DNA of 5,499 nucleotides from Altererythrobacter sp. (lineage in GTDB: Bacteria; Pseudomonadota; Alphaproteobacteria; Sphingomonadales; Sphingomonadaceae). The notes under the pieces were generated by a model, which worked only from the letters and a program-made list of their open reading frames with translations, was not told the origin of the DNA and ran no database searches. The position numbers and the translations under genes are program-made. Positions 1-5,254 of this stretch are shown one piece after another (position 1 is the first letter of the stretch; every line of letters starts with the position of its first letter). The stretch lies in contig JALZVZ010000081.1 of NCBI GenBank assembly GCA_023299945.1, forward strand, positions 1-5,499. The letters are read 5' to 3'.

Positions 1-41
1 AGCAGTGTGGGATCAGGGCTGTTGGGTGTTGGTGTCGTCAT
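1..41 (-). CDS. 5' end of an unidentified gene, truncated by the left window edge
   Basis: Reading the minus strand from an ATG at 41-39 gives MTTPTPNSPDPTL, open to the edge of the window. A GGAG Shine-Dalgarno (complement of 49-52) sits 7 bases before the ATG, which supports a genuine start. The Thr/Pro-rich N-terminus is too short to identify a family, so no function is proposed. The gene lies 107 bases downstream of the AraC-family gene on the same strand and could be cotranscribed with it. The Shine-Dalgarno lies within an inverted repeat (48-71), listed separately. A chance ORF cannot be excluded with only 13 complete codons visible. Confidence 0.45.
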   Translation of the reverse strand, partial: MTTPTPNSPDPTL

Positions 42-47
42 GGGTAG

Positions 48-71
48 GCTCCAATTGCGTTTTGTTGGAGC
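48..71 (-). promoter_or_regulatory. Perfect 7-bp dyad enclosing the Shine-Dalgarno of the left-edge gene
   Basis: GCTCCAA (48-54) and TTGGAGC (65-71) are exact reverse complements separated by 10 bases. In the minus-strand transcript the second arm contains the GGAG that would recruit ribosomes 7 bases before the ATG at 41. Folding would therefore bury the ribosome binding site. The same symmetry could equally be a protein operator. There is no U-run after it, so it is not a standard intrinsic terminator for the AraC gene upstream. Confidence 0.45.
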
Positions 72-148
72 TGTTCTGGACGAGGGCGCGCGCAAATGCC
101 TCGCGCTACTGAAGAATGCAGGTCAATTTCGAAAATGCATCGGTTTTT

Positions 149-1204
149 TCAGTTTTGACCAATGGCTTTGCGGCGAAAATCTGTAGGGGTTTCAGCGGCC
201 TCGCTCCTAAATGCGCGGTTGAAGGTGGGAAGCGAATTGTATCCCAAATCCATCGCAATGGTGAGGACGGGCAGGTCAACTTGGTCGCGGTCGCTGAGGA
301 TTTGCTTGGCTTCGTCTATTCTGTGGCGGTTGAGGAAGCTGGAGAAATTGCGGTGGCCCAGGCTGTGGTTGATCAGCGCGCGCAGGCGGTGTTCGGGCGT
401 GCCGAGGTGCTGCGCTAGGCCGGTGATGGTGAGACCCGGTGTGCGGTAAAATCCGGCTTGCATGGCAGCGGAGAGCTTGTCTGCCAGAACGCTTTGCTGC
501 GGCGAAAGCGCGCTGGGATCAGCGGGCGCGGGCGGGACAGTGTCGCCCTCCACGCGGGCGAGCAATTCACGGTCAGTCTTAAGCAAAGCTAGGCCAGCGA
601 ACAGCGTCAGCAGCAGGATCAGCGCGGCATTGACGAGGTGCACGGTCGCATATTCGGGCGCGCCTTCGTCGGTCATATTCCTGCCGATAATGGCCTCCAC
701 CACCAGTATGCCGCCGGTTTGCGCCGCGATCACAATCGGCAACCACAAGCGGATCGCGCGGCGTTTCTCGATCAGATCATCGCGCCGGTCAGCAAAGGCG
801 ACGCGGACCATATCAATCACCAAAATCATCCCAACGCCGTGGATAAGATAGAAGGTGTAATCTTGCGATGGAGGGTAATTCACCGCCACCAGCCAGTTCG
901 TCATATAAACCGCGATGATCGCCCATACCAACCAACTTGGCGGGGCGCGCTCAAACAAGGTGCGCGCAAACAGCCACAGCCATAATGGCGTGATGATCGA
1001 GGCCAAATCGATGAGAGGCATGTAATCCGCGATTGCCCTTGCCGCGCTGGATGAGTTCGTCAGATAGGCGGCGGCCCCAACCAACAATCCCGCCAGCGGC
1101 ACTTTCAACGCAGCGCGCACATCCCCTGCCAGCAGCAACAATAGCAGTAACAAAGTGGCGCCTGCCGCAATCAACCGAACAGCTGTATCAAATGCCTCTA
1201 CCAT
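149..1204 (-). CDS. AraC-family transcriptional regulator with a seven-helix membrane N-terminal domain
   Basis: This is a 351-residue protein from the ATG at 1204. An in-frame TTG at 1228 would add 8 residues. I prefer the ATG because the extension adds only a short stretch before helix 1 and neither start has a strong Shine-Dalgarno. About seven hydrophobic segments are visible, at roughly residues 9-27 (with eight consecutive leucines), 35-52, 63-84, 90-108, 117-137, 150-174 and 186-208. A Pro/Ala-rich linker follows (about 222-235), then an AraC-type DNA-binding domain (about 244-346). That domain has a first helix-turn-helix around LTITGLAQHLGTPEHRLRAL, the connecting FSSFLNRHRIDEAKQIL helix, and a second helix-turn-helix with the signature LTIAMDLGYNSLPTFNRAFR. 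The architecture implies a membrane-anchored regulator that senses something in the membrane or periplasm. Its ligand and targets are unknown, though autoregulation is plausible given the repeats upstream. It may be unrelated to the catabolic genes to its right. Confidence 0.9.
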   Translation of the reverse strand: MVEAFDTAVRLIAAGATLLLLLLLLAGDVRAALKVPLAGLLVGAAAYLTNSSSAARAIADYMPLIDLASIITPLWLWLFARTLFERAPPSWLVWAIIAVYMTNWLVAVNYPPSQDYTFYLIHGVGMILVIDMVRVAFADRRDDLIEKRRAIRLWLPIVIAAQTGGILVVEAIIGRNMTDEGAPEYATVHLVNAALILLLTLFAGLALLKTDRELLARVEGDTVPPAPADPSALSPQQSVLADKLSAAMQAGFYRTPGLTITGLAQHLGTPEHRLRALINHSLGHRNFSSFLNRHRIDEAKQILSDRDQVDLPVLTIAMDLGYNSLPTFNRAFRSEAAETPTDFRRKAIGQN

Positions 1205-1228
1205 GGGCAGGTAGCATATCTGATCCAA

Positions 1229-1568
1229 TACTGGTGACTAGCCCTGTTATCAGCCGCGCCTAGCCGCGCGTTGAATTTCGAACCTGAGGCAGCCTCCTGG
1301 TAAATTCGACCCAATATAGGCCGAGGAACGCGAGATATTTGCGAAGCCGGTCGGCATCAACTGTTGCTGTTGGAGCAGCGCTTTCCTGTGATGTCCGCCA
1401 TTTCACCTGCCTTTTTTCCGGCCAGCGACAAATGTCTGTCTACATAGAAATCAGAAATGTTCACCATCGCAGCTTTTCAAACAAAAGCAGCCGGTCCGCT
1501 AACGACCCAATTGCAGTCGCTAGATCGCCATCGCTCCCGCTGCTCAGCGGCCCTAATCGCGGTTAGGG
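1229..1568. other. Intergenic region without a convincing gene
   Basis: These 340 bases separate the start of the AraC-family gene from the end of the acyl-CoA synthetase gene. The only sizeable open frame is a Ser/Arg-rich plus-strand stretch of about 75 codons beginning with TTG at 1339. It shows no recognisable motif and is rejected. The region contains a dyad/direct repeat at 1273-1312, which is a candidate control site for the AraC gene, and a hairpin at 1550-1569. No tRNA, insertion sequence or coding remnant was recognised in the rest. Confidence 0.6.
1273..1312. promoter_or_regulatory. Compound dyad and direct repeat upstream of the AraC-family gene (candidate operator)
   Basis: Nested complementary arms are visible: GAATTT (1273-1278) with AAATTC (1302-1307), ACC (1282-1284) with GGT (1299-1301), and GAGGC (1286-1290) with GCCTC (1292-1296). 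That is 14 matched pairs interrupted by small bulges. The outer parts also form a direct repeat, AATTTCGAACC (1274-1284) against AAATTCGACCC (1302-1312), matching at 9 of 11 positions with a 28-bp period. The element lies 69-108 bases upstream of the AraC-family ATG. AraC-type regulators commonly bind tandem direct repeats, so autoregulation is a reasonable inference. No clear -35/-10 pair was assigned. Confidence 0.35.
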
Positions 1569-1569
1569 C
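1550..1569 (-). terminator. Hairpin at the 3' end of the acyl-CoA synthetase gene, possible terminator
   Basis: GCCCTAA (1550-1556) and TTAGGGC (1563-1569) form a perfect 7-bp stem with a 6-base loop. The stem begins at the last base of the synthetase stop codon (CTA on the plus strand at 1569-1571). Its position directly after the gene suggests transcript termination or 3'-end protection. No U-run follows on the minus strand, so it is not a classical Rho-independent terminator. Confidence 0.4.
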
Positions 1570-3224
1570 TATTCCAGTCCGCTTTCATCCGCAATTCCTT
1601 GCGCACCCTTATAGTCCGGCTTGCCGTTATTGAGACGCAGCGAGCTTTGCGTAAACAAGTAAACCCGCGGGATTTTATATCCAGCAAGAGTGTCGCGCGC
1701 GCTTTTATCCAAAGCCGCCTCTAGCCCATCATCTGCGCCGCCTTCAGGCTGCACAACGGCAACGATTTTGCGGCCAAAGCGCGGATCAGGCAAGCTGACG
1801 ATGCGCACATCCTTTACCCCTGCATGATCCTGCAACGCGGCCTCGACTTCCTCAGGAAAGACTTTCTCGCCGCCGGTATTGATACACATATTGTCGCGCC
1901 CGATGAACTCCATCGTTCCATCTGGGCCCCAGCGTGCACTGTCGCCGGTCAGTAGCCAGCGCTGACCATCTATCACCGGGAAAGTAACGGCATTTTTCTC
2001 TTCCTCACCCAAATAGCCCAGCGGCAAAGCGCCTGTCCGCGCGACAATCCCTACTGCATCGGATCCCGGTTCAATCGCGTTCAAATTCTCATCGAGCAAT
2101 TTTACTTCGCGGTCGGGCATAGCTTCAAATTTGCCGCCGCCGCTTGATCCGGCAGCGGTTGTGATCAGCACCGCTGTACCGCTGCTTTCGCTGGAGCCAA
2201 GCGCGTCAATAATCACCAAATGCGGGCCATGGGCTATCAAGCGCTTTTTGTTGCCTTCAGAAAAGACCGCGCCCGAACTGGTGATCGTCCGCACGCCTTT
2301 GAGCAGATCGGCGGCATCATCGCGCCTGTCGAGCACATCCGCCATCGGCAAAGCAAATGCATCGCCAACCACAAACAGGTTCTTTGCACCCAGCCGGCGC
2401 CCTTCTTCCAATGCCAATTCGGCGTCGAAATTTTCCGCTGGTAACAGTGCCAATGTCCCGCCTTTCAACAGCTGGATCACCGCGTTAAATTGCCCCGCCC
2501 CATGCATCAGCGGGCTAAGCAGCAATGCCGGCGAATTGGAAGCGGGGTGGTCGGGCGCAATTTTCACCGCCTCTGCCACATGTTGCTCCAACGAAGCGGC
2601 AATAAAAGGCGGCTCGGCAAACCCGCGTTGATAGGTCGATAGGCTAAAGGCCTGCCACGCTGCATCAAAAGGCCACATAACCGCCTTGGGCATGCCAGTG
2701 GTGCCGCCCGTCGCCGTTAGGAAAAGCGCCTCACGGTCATCACTCACAGCGAAGCCAGCTGGTAATTTGCTGGCCTGCAATGCCGCCCAAGCATCTGCGC
2801 CAACATCAATCGAGAGCGCACCATCTGGCATTGCCGCGCTGGCAATGCCTACAAATTCGCTTTCAGCAAACAACACTTTCAAGCCGAAGCGGGCAAAAAT
2901 ATCAGCCAATTCGCGTTCTTTGTAGCGGTAATTGACATTGACCGGCCTCAGCCCCGCTTTGATGCAGCCAAAATATGCGAGGATATAATCCGGCGTATTG
3001 CGCTGCATTTGCCCAGCAATATCTCCGGATTTCATGCCCTTTGCACGCAATCCGGCTGCAATTTTGTCACTAATCGAATCCAATTCACCCCAGCTGAGGA
3101 TCTGGTCACCATAGAGGATCGCGGGCCTTTCGGGTTCGATTTGCGCGGCCAAGGCCTTGAGAGCAAAACCGAAATTCTCGCCAGACCAGATTTTATCCTG
3201 CTCATTCTTATCGATCGAGGTCAT
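1569..3224 (-). CDS. Acyl-CoA synthetase (AMP-forming, ANL superfamily)
   Basis: This 551-residue protein would activate a carboxylic acid to its CoA thioester through an acyl-adenylate, using ATP and CoA, in the cytoplasm. The full set of superfamily motifs is present. The phosphate-binding loop is LTATGGTTGMPKAVMW around 169-184. The substrate/adenine motif is ALGSSES at 341-347. TGD at 426-428 carries the ribose-binding aspartate. The hinge is GRD at 442-444, followed by NTGGEKVFPEEVE at 449-461. A C-terminal lobe ends in NNGKPDYK, with the probable catalytic lysine at 535. Length is normal for the family. The GGTTGMPKAVMW loop and PLMHGAGQ (238-245) recall synthetases for hydrophobic or steroid-type acids (FadD3/FadD19-like) more than short-chain enzymes, but the substrate cannot be read from sequence. 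The ATG at 3224 has only a weak GGA six bases upstream. The gene is divergent from the LuxR-type regulator, its likely controller. Confidence 0.93.
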   Translation of the reverse strand: MTSIDKNEQDKIWSGENFGFALKALAAQIEPERPAILYGDQILSWGELDSISDKIAAGLRAKGMKSGDIAGQMQRNTPDYILAYFGCIKAGLRPVNVNYRYKERELADIFARFGLKVLFAESEFVGIASAAMPDGALSIDVGADAWAALQASKLPAGFAVSDDREALFLTATGGTTGMPKAVMWPFDAAWQAFSLSTYQRGFAEPPFIAASLEQHVAEAVKIAPDHPASNSPALLLSPLMHGAGQFNAVIQLLKGGTLALLPAENFDAELALEEGRRLGAKNLFVVGDAFALPMADVLDRRDDAADLLKGVRTITSSGAVFSEGNKKRLIAHGPHLVIIDALGSSESSGTAVLITTAAGSSGGGKFEAMPDREVKLLDENLNAIEPGSDAVGIVARTGALPLGYLGEEEKNAVTFPVIDGQRWLLTGDSARWGPDGTMEFIGRDNMCINTGGEKVFPEEVEAALQDHAGVKDVRIVSLPDPRFGRKIVAVVQPEGGADDGLEAALDKSARDTLAGYKIPRVYLFTQSSLRLNNGKPDYKGAQGIADESGLE

Positions 3225-3363
3225 AAAATTCCAATTTCAAAAGGAGATGCTTCGCTTTAATTTGTATTTTGGTGACTGACGCCTAACATTTTAGGAGGCA
3301 AACACGTGGGCTTACGCTACGGTTGGCTCCGAATCATAAGATCAGCAGGAGAGGAAACTGCAC
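3225..3363. promoter_or_regulatory. Divergent promoter region between acyl-CoA synthetase and LuxR-type regulator
   Basis: This 139-bp non-coding spacer must carry both outward promoters. Its AT-rich left half (about 3225-3272) would hold the synthetase promoter and leader. A small dyad, CCTAA-N4-TTAGG (3282-3295), sits near the middle. A CACGTG hexamer occurs at 3303-3308. I could not assign a convincing -35/-10 pair for either direction. The dyad, about midway between the two start codons, is the best visible operator candidate for the LuxR-type protein. Confidence 0.5.
3347..3356 (+). promoter_or_regulatory. Ribosome binding site of the LuxR-type gene
   Basis: A purine-rich AGGAGAGGAA stretch ends 7 bases before the ATG at 3364. 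It is a strong Shine-Dalgarno that fixes this ATG as the start. Confidence 0.7.
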
Positions 3364-4173
3364 ATGGCGGGAAATGTAGTCGAATTGCGCACACCGCAAG
3401 GACTTGAAAACATCGATCAACTTTTGGAAGACGTAACAATCCGTTGCCCAGAAGATATTCACGACGCCGCCATGACAATGGCCCGGATCGCCAAGGAGCG
3501 CGGGATGCGGATCGCTCTATGCGATGATATTTCCTCCAAAGAGCCCATGATTGATGCCGATGGCGCAGTCCTCAATGCTGATGTTTTTGGCTGGCTCGAT
3601 GATGGCGCGCGCTGGTGGGAAGATCACCGTCTTGCGCTGCATTCGCCGTTGCCGCGGGCTTGCCGCTATGAAAGCGAGCCCTTTTGGGTGAATGGCGAAG
3701 GCTTCAATACGCGCTGGCGCAATTCATATCTGGACGAAATTGACCTCAATGATTTTGAAAAGCGCGCTTTGTGCAAAGCGGCGATTGTGGTTCCCGTCCA
3801 CCTGCCTTTTGGCCAAATTTCAGCGAACAGCTTCATCCCGATTGACGACGACAAGCAAGATTTGAGTGAGGAATTTGCGGAATATGGCGCGTTTTATGCG
3901 CAGCTGACACGGCGCTTTATCGGCGGTTATGTGCAAACCATCCGCACCAAACGCCGCATTCCGTCCGATTGCGTATTGTCGAAACGCGAAGTGGAATGCT
4001 TGCGCTGGGCCGCGATTGGCAAGACCGACAAAGAGATCAGCATGATCCTTGAGCGCAGCCACGCTACAATTCGCTATCACGTGCACCGTGCCGGCGAGAA
4101 ATTGGACAGCGTGAACCGCGCGCAGACGATCTTTAAGGCGGGTCAGCTGGGGTATCTCGGCGCAAATAGCTAA
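3364..4173 (+). CDS. LuxR-type transcriptional regulator with autoinducer-domain-like N-terminus (probable LuxR solo)
   Basis: This is a 269-residue protein. Residues about 203-265 form a GerE/LuxR helix-turn-helix: LSKREVECLRWAAIGKTDKE, then an ATIRYHVHRAGEKL recognition region and NRAQTIFKAGQLGYL. The N-terminal part (about 25-190) resembles the autoinducer-binding fold of quorum-sensing regulators in the order of its elements: WWEDHRLALHSPLPRACRYE around 84-103, a PFW at 106-108, and VPVHLPFGQISANSF around 143-157. By eye, alignment to TraR places Gly at W57, Trp85 at Y61 and Ser94 at D70, followed by the conserved Pro95. The acyl-homoserine lactone contacts therefore look altered. No luxI homologue is in the window. 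I infer a solo regulator responding to another small molecule, possibly a substrate or CoA intermediate of the neighbouring pathway. Likely targets are the divergent synthetase and its own transcript, which includes the overlapping GFA-type gene. Confidence 0.88.
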   Translation: MAGNVVELRTPQGLENIDQLLEDVTIRCPEDIHDAAMTMARIAKERGMRIALCDDISSKEPMIDADGAVLNADVFGWLDDGARWWEDHRLALHSPLPRACRYESEPFWVNGEGFNTRWRNSYLDEIDLNDFEKRALCKAAIVVPVHLPFGQISANSFIPIDDDKQDLSEEFAEYGAFYAQLTRRFIGGYVQTIRTKRRIPSDCVLSKREVECLRWAAIGKTDKEISMILERSHATIRYHVHRAGEKLDSVNRAQTIFKAGQLGYLGANS

Positions 4174-4625
4174 TGCCTGCCTCCAGTCCTCCGCTTAAGG
4201 GTGGGTGTCTGTGCGGCCGTGTTCAATTTCAACTCAATCAGACGCCGCTGATATCATTGGCATGCCATTGCCGTGGCTGCCAAAAACTGACTTCGAGTGC
4301 ATTTTCCCTCAATGTTATGGTGCCACTGTTGGCATTCGAACTGACAAAGGGGAGCACAGTTGTCGGCGCGCTTCACAAAAAAGACGCGCGGTATGGCTTT
4401 TGTGATTGGTGCAAGTGCTGGATCACAACGGCTCCACCGCCAGAATCTGGGATCATCAATGTTCGCTCGACACTCCTCGAGGATGCGTTGGCATGCAAAC
4501 CCTTTGTCGAGATGTGGACTAAAGAAAAGCTACCTTGGGCGAGTACACCTGCCAAACACAGCTTTGACGAACAACCGAGTGCTGACGCATTTCCCGCTCT
4601 TATAGAAGAGTATTCCCGCCGCTAG
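4173..4625 (+). CDS. GFA/CENP-V-type zinc-binding family protein
   Basis: The 150-residue protein has the glutathione-dependent formaldehyde-activating enzyme (GFA) fold signature. GGCLCGRVQF supplies Cys12 and Cys14, CHCRGC supplies Cys31, Cys33 and Cys36, and FCDWCKC supplies Cys77, Cys80 and Cys82. These match the cysteine pattern that binds structural and catalytic zinc in the family. The C-terminal FPALIEEYSRR is also typical. One deviation is that the usual CG-T after the last cysteine pair reads CKCWITT. Length is normal. Members are often annotated as formaldehyde-activating or aldehyde-binding, but most have no demonstrated activity, so the substrate is left open. The start codon overlaps the LuxR-type stop in TAATG, implying translational coupling. 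Its own stop overlaps that of the convergent VOC gene. Confidence 0.88.
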   Translation: MPASSPPLKGGCLCGRVQFQLNQTPLISLACHCRGCQKLTSSAFSLNVMVPLLAFELTKGSTVVGALHKKDARYGFCDWCKCWITTAPPPESGIINVRSTLLEDALACKPFVEMWTKEKLPWASTPAKHSFDEQPSADAFPALIEEYSRR

Positions 4626-5158
4626 CCCAATGTCCTGAGCGGTTCTGAGCCATCCCAATCCGCGCCCGCTGCTTTAATCATGCCGAACAAGTCGGGTCCA
4701 TCGGGATCTTGCTGAAGCACTTCGATTAGACTGCCCGGTCCCTTGCCGGGGTCAGCATAAATCACCTGGCTGTTGCCAAATTTGCCTTCAATCACAATCT
4801 CCGCACCATGGCGCTCGCAAGCGGCATAGGCCTCCGCAATATCATCCACCAAGATGCAAACGTGATGAAGACCGCCCCCAACATCGGCATATTCACCGGA
4901 GTAAATCGATGGATGATCATCGCGCGGCCGGATCAGTTCAATCTGCAAATCACCCCAATAGGCCAGCGCCAAATCAAACCGTGCCTCGGTTGGTGCGCCT
5001 TTGTATTTCATTCCATCAAGGTGAATATCCTCGATCAGAAAGAACGGCCCGACGCCCATTGTTTGGGTCCAATGCTGGACCGCTGCATCGAAATCATCCG
5101 GCACATAGGCCAATTGCATGATCTCGCCCAGTGATGCGAGCCCGCCTTTTTGGGTCAT
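4622..5158 (-). CDS. VOC (vicinal oxygen chelate / glyoxalase-fold) family protein
   Basis: This 178-residue cytoplasmic protein has two βαβββ-like halves. The first begins at EIMQLAYVPDDFDAAVQHW (12-30) and the second at GGLHHVCILVDDIAEAYAAC (95-114). The presumed metal ligands, by analogy with methylmalonyl-CoA epimerase and glyoxalase I, are Gln15, Glu74 (in LQIELIRP), His98 and Glu146 (in SLIEVLQ). The GVGPFFLIEDI stretch (35-45) is common in the glyoxalase_4/epimerase-like subgroup. VOC proteins include epimerases, lyases and extradiol dioxygenases, so the reaction is not determined. Placement back-to-back with a Rieske oxygenase suggests a step in the same degradative pathway. A GGGAG Shine-Dalgarno lies 8 bases before the ATG at 5158. 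The TAG stop shares the CTAG at 4622-4625 with the convergent GFA-type gene. Confidence 0.9.
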   Translation of the reverse strand: MTQKGGLASLGEIMQLAYVPDDFDAAVQHWTQTMGVGPFFLIEDIHLDGMKYKGAPTEARFDLALAYWGDLQIELIRPRDDHPSIYSGEYADVGGGLHHVCILVDDIAEAYAACERHGAEIVIEGKFGNSQVIYADPGKGPGSLIEVLQQDPDGPDLFGMIKAAGADWDGSEPLRTLG

Positions 5159-5178
5159 TTTCAGTTCTCCCTCACAGA

Positions 5179-5235
5179 TACGCTAGTTTTTCCGTGCCAA
5201 ATGTGTGCGATAAGAGGGCATACGAAAACTGCGTA
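5179..5235. promoter_or_regulatory. Long imperfect dyad in the VOC/Rieske divergent intergenic region
   Basis: TACGC-T-AGTTTT (5179-5190) is mirrored by AAAACTGCGTA (5225-5235), giving 11 pairs with a single extra base. The symmetry continues inward: CGTGCC (5193-5198) faces GGCATACG (5217-5224) with a two-base bulge. The arms surround an 18-base centre at 5199-5216. The element fills most of the 96-bp spacer between the two divergent start codons, as expected of an operator for a shared regulator. On the plus strand a TAAAAT (5234-5239) resembles a -10 box. It is so close to the Rieske ribosome binding site that it is unlikely to be that gene's promoter. Confidence 0.5.
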
Positions 5236-5241
5236 AAATAC

Positions 5242-5246
5242 GAGGA
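5242..5246 (+). promoter_or_regulatory. Ribosome binding site of the Rieske oxygenase gene
   Basis: GAGGA ends 8 bases before the ATG at 5255. This spacing favours that ATG over the second in-frame ATG at 5264. Confidence 0.6.
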
Positions 5247-5254
5247 ACCCCGGC

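Noticed and set aside
82..107. GC-rich partial inverted repeat after the AraC-family gene as a terminator
   Set aside because: Only about four consecutive pairs form and there is no U-run in either direction.
116..1263. Several plus-strand open frames opposite the AraC-family gene
   Set aside because: They lie antisense to a gene with clear membrane segments and a helix-turn-helix domain, and their translations have no domain signature.
1339..1566. Plus-strand open frame of about 75 codons in the AraC/synthetase gap
   Set aside because: It starts with TTG, has a Ser/Arg-rich composition without any recognisable motif, and ends in the synthetase 3' hairpin. It is best explained as a chance frame.
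3247..3279. Tiny plus-strand frame after an AAGGAG in the divergent promoter region
   Set aside because: The AAGGAG abuts the ATG with no spacing and the frame stops after about 10 codons. The purines are more likely incidental promoter DNA.
3303..3308. CACGTG palindrome upstream of the LuxR-type gene
   Set aside because: A lone six-base palindrome is expected by chance and does not match the longer lux-box type dyad.
5234..5239. TAAAAT as a -10 promoter box for the Rieske gene
   Set aside because: A start site from this box would fall inside the ribosome binding site, and no -35 hexamer lies 17 bp upstream.
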